64,000 nt of DNA from Bacteroidales bacterium (GTDB taxonomy: Bacteria > Bacteroidota > Bacteroidia > Bacteroidales > UBA932), in contig JAKSJQ010000005.1 of assembly GCA_024402115.1 (NCBI GenBank), forward strand, positions 1-64,000, written 5' to 3'. How positions within the stretch are numbered: position 1 is the first letter of the stretch; each line of letters starts with the position of its first letter. This document shows positions 52,713-61,159 of the stretch, piece by piece. The position numbers were made by a program, and so were the translations under genes. The notes beneath the pieces are model-generated. The model had not been told where the DNA came from and did no database searches. It saw only the letters and a program-made list of their open reading frames with translations.

Positions 52713-53981
52713 TTATTTGAGGACGAAGCTGGTAGTGTTGAAAGCATCGTCGATACCGTAACCGAGAGCGTAAGAATTGTCTGGTGCGATGTAGCACATC
52801 TTGGTCTCTACGAATACGTCGAAAGCCTCTGAACCGATCATTTCTGCAACGTCGACAGCGCTCTTCTCACCAGCCTTCCAAACATAAGAATGTACAGGCT
52901 TAGGATCCCACATACTCTGCATGGTTGAGCCGACGAGGGTACCGTCGTTTGAGATGCAGCCAGGCTCGAAATCACCATTCTCGCAGATCACGAGCTCCTT
53001 GGTCTTGAGGTTGAAGCGAGCTGCAACGATAGGAACATCGAACTCGTCTGAGTACTGCTGAATAGTGAGGGCAACCCACTCACCGTTTGCGCTGATGCTG
53101 CATGGATGGAACATCATGTACGGTGCAGTCACAGGCTCAGCAGGCTCCCACTCGAATGGATGGAAGAAAGCCGCGCAGATAGGATCGACAGCATAGCTGC
53201 CGTCAGCCTGTCTGTTCCAGATGACGAGAGGCCAGCTTGCAGTATCATCGATAACGAATCCACAGAGTACGCTCGCGTCAGCTGACATCCACCTTACCTC
53301 GGCGCCGTCCACAGGGAATCCGAGCTCCTCAGCAGAAGGCACAGGAAGGGTGATTCTGTCGGTAGCGGCAGTGAAAGGAGTCTTCCAGATACAAGGAAGT
53401 GGGTTGTAACCATTGTAGTAGAAACCGGCGATGAGATTCTCCTCATCGTTGATGGTGTATGCTGCAGAACCATCCTCCACGTTAACGGTATAGGTCTCAC
53501 CCCAGAACTCATCATAGATCTCTGTTACATCTGGGTTGTAGTAAAGGAAGCTACCGGTGGTACCCTTACCCTTGAACGCATAGTTGTTGAATGAATCATC
53601 TCCAGCGTTCACGTCACGACCCTGGCCTACTGCTGTACCCTTTGCGCTGATTCCGAAAGAATCGCCGAGGATGTTAGCGATATCTACAACGTCATTGTTC
53701 TCGATATCCCAGACTGCAGGATTGCCGCTCATGAAGTTCGAACCGGCAGCATACTTACCGTCAGGAGTTCCGACGAGTGCCATCATTGCGACACTCTCGC
53801 TAGAAGGAGAAATTACGACCTTGGAGAAGGTGCCGTCATAGGAAGGCGTATCTGGAGGTAATATTACCTCACCGCCGTTGTCGTCTGGATCTGGTCCTGG
53901 AGTAGGAGTAACTGCTGGCTTGTTGCAGCTGATGGCGGTCACAGCAAGGAATGCCATCGAAAAGAATGAAATCTTCTTCAT
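52713..53981 (-). CDS. surface lipoprotein with HAF-like propeller repeats, first gene of redox operon
   Basis: The 422-residue product starts at the ATG at 53981 (MKKISFFSMAFLAV); an earlier TTG or ATG at 54002 is less likely. The lipobox ends AISC (Cys19), followed by a Pro-Asp-rich linker. The body repeats a pattern of about 45 residues (DGKYAAGSNF, NGEWVALT, DGTLVGST) like HAF or beta-propeller repeats. It is followed by the TlpA-like gene after 13 nt. A -7 box lies 81 nt upstream at 54063-54070. Function unknown. Confidence 0.7.
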   Translation of the reverse strand: MKKISFFSMAFLAVTAISCNKPAVTPTPGPDPDDNGGEVILPPDTPSYDGTFSKVVISPSSESVAMMALVGTPDGKYAAGSNFMSGNPAVWDIENNDVVDIANILGDSFGISAKGTAVGQGRDVNAGDDSFNNYAFKGKGTTGSFLYYNPDVTEIYDEFWGETYTVNVEDGSAAYTINDEENLIAGFYYNGYNPLPCIWKTPFTAATDRITLPVPSAEELGFPVDGAEVRWMSADASVLCGFVIDDTASWPLVIWNRQADGSYAVDPICAAFFHPFEWEPAEPVTAPYMMFHPCSISANGEWVALTIQQYSDEFDVPIVAARFNLKTKELVICENGDFEPGCISNDGTLVGSTMQSMWDPKPVHSYVWKAGEKSAVDVAEMIGSEAFDVFVETKMCYIAPDNSYALGYGIDDAFNTTSFVLK

Positions 53982-54062
53982 TTTATAAAATGCTAAGTTC
54001 AAATTATAATTAATTGACTGATAAATCTGATATTGTGCGGATATATCTGATATAAACCGTTA

Positions 54063-54070
54063 CAAATATA
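54063..54070 (-). promoter_or_regulatory. -7 box of the redox operon
   Basis: TATATTTG on the minus strand, 81 nt before the ATG at 53981, leaving an AT-rich leader with two ATCTGATAT direct repeats. No spaced TTG was found. Confidence 0.5.
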
Positions 54071-54104
54071 GCAAAAAAGATGATTGGTTGTGCTCCTGAT
54101 GATG

Positions 54105-54138
54105 TAAAAAAGCCGACGACCTTGATTGGCCGACGGCT
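54105..54138 (-). terminator. terminator of the fimbrillin-like operon
   Basis: On the minus strand AGCCGTCGGCC and GGTCGTCGGCT pair with one T-T mismatch and one G-U pair, then six T residues follow. It ends the transcript of the gene finishing at 54164. Confidence 0.8.
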
Positions 54139-54163
54139 CTGGATATGGATGATTCAGTCAAGA

Positions 54164-55024
54164 TTAATTCCAGCCACCCTGTGAAGGATCGATGGAAATC
54201 TCGATCATTTCCTGGTCAGGAGAAGTATTGAGAGTGACGGTGATGGTATGTGTCCAACCTGCCTTGAGGCTGAGTGAGTACTCAAGGAGGTAAGCGATAC
54301 CACCCATCGTGAGCTCAACGAGAGGAGTCTTCTTTTCAATGTTCTGAGGAACGAGAATCGCCTCGAATTCAGTGTTGCTGCACTTCTTCATGGTGATAGT
54401 GCCCTTCTTTCCGAAAGCATCCCTCTCAACCGAGCCGTTGAGCCAGTTGACGACGCATGAGTTAGTGGTGTTATAAACGTGCGCAGTCACATCGTCAGGA
54501 ATCTCTCCTGTGAACTTGTCTCCCTTTTTCAACTCTACGACAAGGCGTGTCATCATGTGATTGAACTTAAGGTCGACAGAACCATCTGACCTGGATACGC
54601 CTTCAGACTTGGCATACATGAGGTCAGATTCCTCGAATCCCCCATCGTTCTGGTCCAATGCCACGCTGAATGGATAATACTCGATTGAGCTGAAATGTGG
54701 CTGATATGGATAGAAACCATAGAAGTCACACGCATTGTCGCTCCAGAACAAATCGTTTGCAGGTGTCCATAATCCATCTGCGTAGACGAGCTTCTCGTTA
54801 TTGATATAATTGCCTGCAGCCTGAAGGATGGATTCTTTTCCTTCCACGTTCTCAACTGCGAAAAGCGATATGGCATCATTCTCCTCGAATGCTGTAGCTG
54901 TTGCCTTCGTTGCAGAAGGATGCTCCACATTGAAACGGATCTTATCAGAGAAAGATGCATCATCAATCTTGGAACAAGCCATCAGGCAAGCTGCCATTGA
55001 TATAAAAAGTAATGTTTTTTTCAT
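54164..55024 (-). CDS. fimbrillin-family lipoprotein
   Basis: The 286-residue product starts at the ATG at 55024, with a second ATG two codons upstream. The lipobox ends LMAC (Cys17). Fimbrillin-like features are KATATAFEENDAISLFAVEN, the FYGFYPYQP segment, and LKFNHMMTRLVVELKKGDKF, which are hallmark phrases of this family. Members are pilus subunits or surface lipoproteins whose N-terminal extension is cut by a gingipain-like protease before assembly. It is the last gene of an operon that starts beyond the window. Confidence 0.87.
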   Translation of the reverse strand: MKKTLLFISMAACLMACSKIDDASFSDKIRFNVEHPSATKATATAFEENDAISLFAVENVEGKESILQAAGNYINNEKLVYADGLWTPANDLFWSDNACDFYGFYPYQPHFSSIEYYPFSVALDQNDGGFEESDLMYAKSEGVSRSDGSVDLKFNHMMTRLVVELKKGDKFTGEIPDDVTAHVYNTTNSCVVNWLNGSVERDAFGKKGTITMKKCSNTEFEAILVPQNIEKKTPLVELTMGGIAYLLEYSLSLKAGWTHTITVTLNTSPDQEMIEISIDPSQGGWN

Positions 55025-55039
55025 GATCATTCCTCCTAC

Positions 55040-58000
55040 TTATTTTCTGTCAACAAAAATAGGTGCACGCTCGGAAGCCCTTACAAAATCCGGATCAACA
55101 CCGAAGGTGCGATCGAAAGCAGCGCTCTTGGTCACAGGACCGAAGCTGTCGTTATCCTTCGAATAGAAATCTTCAAGACTGAATGGAATGCCGGCATATT
55201 CCATGATCCTCTCAACGATGGCCTGGCGGCTGATTGCAGAGAAGTATGGAATGTTGTTGTTCATACAGCTGGTCGCTTCTGAACGGAACATGCCGCGGCT
55301 ATGCATATAACCACCCTCATACATATCCACGTAGTCAGAGTAATTCTCATTGTAGATGAGATGTGCCCATGGAACCTGTGATGCATTTGACTTCATAGTG
55401 AGATTCTTGTACCAACCGAGCATCTTTGCGATTCCGAAGTTGCTGTACAGATCGTCATCACTCTGAGGATGGTCACAGCAGGCACAACCACATGTCTGGA
55501 TGAATGCATTGTGGTATATGTACTCGTCTGCGAGCTTACCGAATCCGTGTCCACCCGCCTCATGCTGGATGATTCCGCGGAAATCGTAAGGATATGGTTC
55601 ACGGCTGACTGGGCAGCAGGCAACAGCAGAGTTGTCATATCCCATCATGGTAATACCCTCGTAGGTAGATGTGTTCATCAGCATCACGGTAAGTGACTTG
55701 GTCTCGTCAAGTGAAGGATTAGCCTTCCTAGACCATTCGAAGCATAAGTCCATATCAGGAGGTAAGAGCCTGTTCTGGGTGAAGTACGTTCCGAAACGTG
55801 TGTCATTGACAGTGTTGACAGTACCAATTCCGCTATCGTCAGACATGGCGACAACTGCATAAACGTTGAAGTAATCCTTATAAGTCTTGTAAGGTTCCAC
55901 GTCAAAGAAATGGCCGAAGCCTTCTTCTGCATCCTGGAAGAATTTACCCGTTGCGATGTCCTTAGCGTCATATCCGTCACCAAGGAATACGATGTCGATA
56001 CCGGCACCCTTGCTTGCGGTCTGGAATGTACGCACATCCTCGTCGGAGTAATCGCTGTCAAACTGCTCAACGGTCATAGTACTTGTATAGTCCTTACCGT
56101 CGAGCTCGAATACGATTTCGCCAGAACGTCCATAAGCATAACGATCATAGATATTACCCCACTCATCAGGCTCATAATAAACGAACTGATCGTATGTTCT
56201 TTCCATCTGACTGAATGTCACGGTCACGTCGGCCTTGCCAGTTCCGCTTGACGGGCTCACTGTTACCCACTCAGGCTTGCTCTTTACACTCCAATTGTAT
56301 CCTGACGGAGCACGGAGAACGTAAGTGCGGGAAATCTCATCGTTAAGGCCTCTCATCTGACGGCGGCTGATGGAGAAATCATAATGTGAAGCGATTCTCT
56401 TGAAGTCAGACCAGCCAATTTCGCTCTGGTATCTCTTAACCGACTGTGCTGGGACTTCAAGTGTGAAATTGTCCTTAGCAATACCGTTGAAAGCATTATT
56501 CTGTACAATAGGTGGCTCTACTGCATTGCAAATGAAACGTGATACATAGTAGCACCCACTGAATGCGTTTGATTGAATAGACTGTATAGTAGACGGAAGT
56601 TCAATGGCTGTAACCCCACGCGCTTCAGCGAAGGCACTTTCTCCGATAGAGATAAGTCCTTCTGGGAAAATAAGGTCGCAATTCAATCTTTGATTCCAAC
56701 CAAAAGCATAATTGCCTATTCTCTTCAATGAGGATGGAAAACAGATGGAAGAAAAAGCATTGTTGTAGAAAGCCCACTCTCCAATTTCCGTAATACCATC
56801 CGGCAAAACGAGTTCTCCTCTAAAGTTGCAATATTGGAAACAACCGTTATTGATAGTGGTTACATTATTAAGATTGAGCGACCCGGCAAATGAGCAACTC
56901 TGGAAAACTCCGTAAGGTAATTCATAAAGACGTTCTGGGATTTCGAGATCCCCGTAGTATGATCCAGAATTGTAGAATGCATAATCGCCTAAGTATTCCA
57001 GATTTTCTGGAAGAGTGAGGTGGCCTGAGAAGTGGCAATTGTAAAAGGCCCAACCACCTATTCTAGTGATTGACTCTGGCAAAAGAAGTTCTCCTGACAG
57101 GGCTGAACAATTATTGAATGCATTATTTCCAATGGTTTTCAATATGTCTCCAAAAGAGACGCTGCTTACGTTGGAATTACTGAAAGCATCATTTCCTATC
57201 TCTGTAACGTTATCAGGGATTATCAAGGCTCCAGACAATCCTGTCTGAGTGAATGCACCAAATGCAATTATCTTAACGTCCTCAGGGAATACGAAATATG
57301 TAAGAGATTTCTTGCCGTTGAAAGCATTGACAGGAATTACACCCCAGTCTTTATACTTGTACCATTCATAACATAAGTGACCGTCTTCGCCACTACGCCA
57401 AATATGGTCGGGTTGGCCATAATCATTTATGTAATCGTCGAGGTTTGCCCATTCCCAGGTCTCCTCAAACCATGCAATTGTTTCTTCTGAGTACGCGCCG
57501 AATACTCGACACTCCTTCAGGTTGACAGCCTCAAGTATTTTCATTGAGTCACGCATGAACATGAAGTCACTGCCACCAATCTCGCCGGTAATCTTGAGAT
57601 TCTTGATTCGGTCCGGATGTTTGTTCTCATTCTTGATGGTCCTGCCAAGCTCACCCTTGTTTGCGACATTGACGACGAAATACTGCCTTGCCTCTCCACC
57701 ATGTGAATTCCTGTCTTCTACCCAATTGGTAATCTGACTGTCAGTAAGTGTGAGTTCATACTCGCCGCTAGCGTTCTTCTTGCTGACAGTGATGTCAAAG
57801 GTTGACATCTTTCCGCTCACATATCTCGTCACACCGTCAGTCTTGAAGCTATAGCTTGAAGAACCGATAGTGATTGCAAATACCGGCAGCGACGCTTCAA
57901 CATCCTGTGGAACCACTATTGCGCGGAAAGAACCGTCCTCCTGATCTGTCATTACGATACCTTTGGACATCGCGTCTCCGATAGGGGTAACGATACCGGT

Positions 58001-58660
58001 TGCAAAGTCGATCTGAGACTTAAGGGTAGTATTGGTAACAACGATGCTCTTTGCAAGATCATCCCATTCACCTTCACTGAAACCAGTACCTTCTTTCAAT
58101 GTTACTGCAGCACTGGACATGATATGTTTCAACAATACTGAAACTTTGCTTTCGGTAGGTACTACGTTCTCCGCCTTACCCCAGAGAAAGTCCGAAAGTT
58201 CATATCCGCTCTTCTGAGCGCCATTTGCAGTGACGTTCTGATCAGCTTTTACCTCGAAATTGTATGAGTTGATATTGTCAATAGACGTCTGGTATGGATA
58301 GTATAAATACAGATCCGCATTAGTATAGACATCTTTGTAGTATACCGACCTGGTCGATTTCCATTTCAACTCAGTCTCGTTGTAGATGTACTTGGCGTTA
58401 TCCGCCTGGTTTCCCGAGAGGAGCAGAGTTCCGGGAACAGTGTTCCCTTCTGAGTAGTTAACGGCAAAGAGACCGATCGCATCTTTGTCCGAGAAACCTG
58501 ATGCTGTGACCTTGGTCTGCACCTGGCTTATCGTTCCGTCGATGTTCAACGGAATCATTCCGTCAGGATGACCATTTTCAAGCATAGGGTCCTTCACGCA
58601 TCCAGCAGCAAAAGCTACTGTTGCGGCTAAAGTTAGAATAGGATGTAAATGCTTCATCAT
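55040..58660 (-). CDS. giant lipoprotein: fimbrillin-like, LRR, BACON and M64 peptidase domains
   Basis: A 1206-residue mosaic. Lipobox AAGC (about Cys21); a fimbrillin-like domain (about 25-300); BspA-type leucine-rich repeats (about 440-740) with repeated IGNNAFNN and IGEYAFYN phrases; a BACON-like segment (about 790-850); and a C-terminal M64 (IgA peptidase-like) domain (about 890-1206). The zinc site reads HEAGGHGFGKLADEY from His1033, so the histidines are spaced HExxxH rather than HExxH. A CGCACC cluster follows. This looks like a surface-attached protease whose LRRs recognise a host or microbial target. It is 28 nt from the next upstream gene. Confidence 0.85.
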   Translation of the reverse strand: MMKHLHPILTLAATVAFAAGCVKDPMLENGHPDGMIPLNIDGTISQVQTKVTASGFSDKDAIGLFAVNYSEGNTVPGTLLLSGNQADNAKYIYNETELKWKSTRSVYYKDVYTNADLYLYYPYQTSIDNINSYNFEVKADQNVTANGAQKSGYELSDFLWGKAENVVPTESKVSVLLKHIMSSAAVTLKEGTGFSEGEWDDLAKSIVVTNTTLKSQIDFATGIVTPIGDAMSKGIVMTDQEDGSFRAIVVPQDVEASLPVFAITIGSSSYSFKTDGVTRYVSGKMSTFDITVSKKNASGEYELTLTDSQITNWVEDRNSHGGEARQYFVVNVANKGELGRTIKNENKHPDRIKNLKITGEIGGSDFMFMRDSMKILEAVNLKECRVFGAYSEETIAWFEETWEWANLDDYINDYGQPDHIWRSGEDGHLCYEWYKYKDWGVIPVNAFNGKKSLTYFVFPEDVKIIAFGAFTQTGLSGALIIPDNVTEIGNDAFSNSNVSSVSFGDILKTIGNNAFNNCSALSGELLLPESITRIGGWAFYNCHFSGHLTLPENLEYLGDYAFYNSGSYYGDLEIPERLYELPYGVFQSCSFAGSLNLNNVTTINNGCFQYCNFRGELVLPDGITEIGEWAFYNNAFSSICFPSSLKRIGNYAFGWNQRLNCDLIFPEGLISIGESAFAEARGVTAIELPSTIQSIQSNAFSGCYYVSRFICNAVEPPIVQNNAFNGIAKDNFTLEVPAQSVKRYQSEIGWSDFKRIASHYDFSISRRQMRGLNDEISRTYVLRAPSGYNWSVKSKPEWVTVSPSSGTGKADVTVTFSQMERTYDQFVYYEPDEWGNIYDRYAYGRSGEIVFELDGKDYTSTMTVEQFDSDYSDEDVRTFQTASKGAGIDIVFLGDGYDAKDIATGKFFQDAEEGFGHFFDVEPYKTYKDYFNVYAVVAMSDDSGIGTVNTVNDTRFGTYFTQNRLLPPDMDLCFEWSRKANPSLDETKSLTVMLMNTSTYEGITMMGYDNSAVACCPVSREPYPYDFRGIIQHEAGGHGFGKLADEYIYHNAFIQTCGCACCDHPQSDDDLYSNFGIAKMLGWYKNLTMKSNASQVPWAHLIYNENYSDYVDMYEGGYMHSRGMFRSEATSCMNNNIPYFSAISRQAIVERIMEYAGIPFSLEDFYSKDNDSFGPVTKSAAFDRTFGVDPDFVRASERAPIFVDRK

Positions 58661-58688
58661 TAATGAATGTTATAATTGTTATTTCTAT

Positions 58689-61148
58689 TTATTCTGCGTC
58701 TCCGGAATTATTGTCACCGTCTCCCCAGTCACCAATTCCAGGGTCAACACCATTAGACCTGACTGTTATGGTACAATATGCCGTGTAGTTACCTTCTGCT
58801 GTCCTTGCTGTCACTGTCACCCTGCCTGAACCTACTGCTCTGACAATTCCACTCCTTTCCACAGTGACGATATTACTCTTATCTGTGGTCCAAACTACAT
58901 TTTTATTGGTAGCGTTCTCAGGCATGACCGAAGCGGTCAGCTGAAGTTTGTCGCCCATAAACATCTCTACCTCTTCCTTGTCCAAGGTGATTCCAGTTAC
59001 AGCTACCGGCATGACATTGATAGAACAGTATGCCTCATATCCGTTCTCTTCAGTAACTGCTCGTATCTGGGTCCATCCAGGTGATACTGCGGTGACAGTT
59101 CCGCCCTCGTCAATTGTCGCGATGTCGGTATTATAGCTTTCCCATAGAATCCGTTTGTTCTTCGCCGTTTCTGGGTAAATCTCTGCATATATCGTAGACT
59201 TGTCACCTGGATACATATCAATGTGATATTGGTCGAGATTGATACCTTCAACGCTGTTGCTTCTGACATAGATCTGGCACCATTCGCTTCTGCGTCCTTC
59301 ATCTGTCGATGCAATAACGTATGTCCATCCAGGGGAAACCGCTGTGATAAGGCCTGTCGAGTCAACTGTCGCAATGTTTGTGTCCTGACTTTCCCATGTG
59401 ACATTACGCAATGTGGCATTTTCCGGAAGTACAGTTGCGTGGATGCGTACAGTATCCTCCTCTATCATTTCGACATGGTACCTGTCCAAACGGAATTCTT
59501 CCACAGGAATTCTAGGTCTTACCACTATCTCACATTCAGCAGTTAATCCTCCTGCCGTTCTAACTTTGACCTTGGATGTTCCAGATTCAGATGCATAATA
59601 ATGACCTGGTTCTGAGAAATAGCTTAGATTCCCTTCTGTAATCCATTCGACTCCCCAGTATGACAGTTCTTCGGGATAAATGTTGGCATTAATTCTTATA
59701 TCATCTCCCTGATATACATCGACGTATGTCTTGTCGAAGCTGATTGATGTTGGCTTACCTTTCATGAAGGTGCTCTTGTCGACACTGCGGAAGCGCCACC
59801 AGAAATACTCACCACCATTGCCGTTCTTCGTAGATTCGATGTTCTTGGCAAGTATCATCTGGTCGTCGCTTAGGTAAAGTATGTCGAACTCCTTGATTTC
59901 TGGTCCGCCATGGATGTTAGGGTGCAAAATAGCAGCACTGTCGGTTGAAAATTTGCCTAGGCTCCATCCATCAGCACGGTTAACCCTGCTGAAGCCATCT
60001 ACAGTAATCTTACCTCGTCGTATTTCATCGCCGTTTTCATAGTATGAAATACAGTTGAGGTCACTGTCTATCTTCATGTATTCGAAGAGATTGCTGTCAC
60101 GATACAGATCTCTCAATGACCAACCCCACCATTTGTCTGGCACAAATCCATTATCAGCAAGATATCCATTTCCATTATTTTCGCCAGCTCCCCAAGAGTG
60201 TCCTTCGTAATCACTCGTGGTATCCCAGAACCAATACTTCTCGCCATCTGCACCGGCGAGCATCTCTATAAGTGTAGACTGTTTTTCGTATATTACATCC
60301 TGGTCAGCATTGGTCATCTTGCTGAAAACGCTTCTACGTATCTCCACGGTCTTCTCTACATTCCTGACGGCTGTTTCCGTGTCTGTCATGAATGTCATGG
60401 TGAAGCCTTCAGAGAAAGTAATAGGCGGAATTATGATATAATACGGCTGTCCTACTTCAAAACCGCCTTCTAGAGCTATAAGGTCAATGGATGTCTTGTC
60501 AGATTCCCATAATGATGAACGTGGCCTGTTGTTTTCTTCGAACCATATATTACCGCCACCAGAGATAATTTCACCGGCATTACTCTTTATGTTGATTTTT
60601 CTGACACCTTCCTTCGTGACGGACAGTTTTATTCCTCCACAAACATTGTAGAAGAACATCTCCAAATCCTTTGACCTTGCTACAGATGGGAATAAATCAG
60701 CATTGAATGTGCCTTTTTTCGCGTATTGTATAGAAGGAAAACTGTAATAAATAAACCCGCCAGAGAAATAGGATTCAGGTCTATATGGGTATATCGCATA
60801 GTAATAGCCCTCACCTGCCTGCTCTTCAGTATAGAATTCTTTTGCCGGTACCTTTCCGACAAAAGTAGTTACGCTTGCAGGCGAAGTGTTGTTTGCCACA
60901 CATTTGAGATTCCTTGAATTCATATAATCGCTTCCGTAGAATACGCTTATTGAATCATGCGGAAGCCAAAGTACTGAACCACCTTCAGATAGTACGGTCT
61001 TTGTCTCATCTTCACTATGGCGTGCAACGATAGTTATATATTCGTCCTCGATTTTCTCTTGGACGAGTCCCTTTGTGATGTCCTTTACGCATGATGACAT
61101 GAAAAGGACTACGAAAACGATTGACAATTTGATTGAATTTCTTTTCAT
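58689..61148 (-). CDS. fimbrillin-like lipoprotein with Big_2 Ig-like repeats
   Basis: An 819-residue protein with lipobox FMSSC (Cys19). The N-terminal 280 residues are fimbrillin-like (ETKTVLSEGGSVLWLPHDSISVFYG, YYYAIYPYRPE). A middle domain has many Trp and Gly residues (YWFWDTTSDYEGHSWG). From about residue 470 there are four bacterial Ig-like Big_2 repeats (for example WESQDTNIATVDSTGLITAV and WTTDKSNIVTVERSG). The tail is Gly-Asp-rich. Big_2 arrays are rod-like spacers in adhesins. Base composition is AT-richer than the 5' part of the window. Confidence 0.85.
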   Translation of the reverse strand: MKRNSIKLSIVFVVLFMSSCVKDITKGLVQEKIEDEYITIVARHSEDETKTVLSEGGSVLWLPHDSISVFYGSDYMNSRNLKCVANNTSPASVTTFVGKVPAKEFYTEEQAGEGYYYAIYPYRPESYFSGGFIYYSFPSIQYAKKGTFNADLFPSVARSKDLEMFFYNVCGGIKLSVTKEGVRKINIKSNAGEIISGGGNIWFEENNRPRSSLWESDKTSIDLIALEGGFEVGQPYYIIIPPITFSEGFTMTFMTDTETAVRNVEKTVEIRRSVFSKMTNADQDVIYEKQSTLIEMLAGADGEKYWFWDTTSDYEGHSWGAGENNGNGYLADNGFVPDKWWGWSLRDLYRDSNLFEYMKIDSDLNCISYYENGDEIRRGKITVDGFSRVNRADGWSLGKFSTDSAAILHPNIHGGPEIKEFDILYLSDDQMILAKNIESTKNGNGGEYFWWRFRSVDKSTFMKGKPTSISFDKTYVDVYQGDDIRINANIYPEELSYWGVEWITEGNLSYFSEPGHYYASESGTSKVKVRTAGGLTAECEIVVRPRIPVEEFRLDRYHVEMIEEDTVRIHATVLPENATLRNVTWESQDTNIATVDSTGLITAVSPGWTYVIASTDEGRRSEWCQIYVRSNSVEGINLDQYHIDMYPGDKSTIYAEIYPETAKNKRILWESYNTDIATIDEGGTVTAVSPGWTQIRAVTEENGYEAYCSINVMPVAVTGITLDKEEVEMFMGDKLQLTASVMPENATNKNVVWTTDKSNIVTVERSGIVRAVGSGRVTVTARTAEGNYTAYCTITVRSNGVDPGIGDWGDGDNNSGDAE

Positions 61149-61159
61149 GGCCTTTCCAT

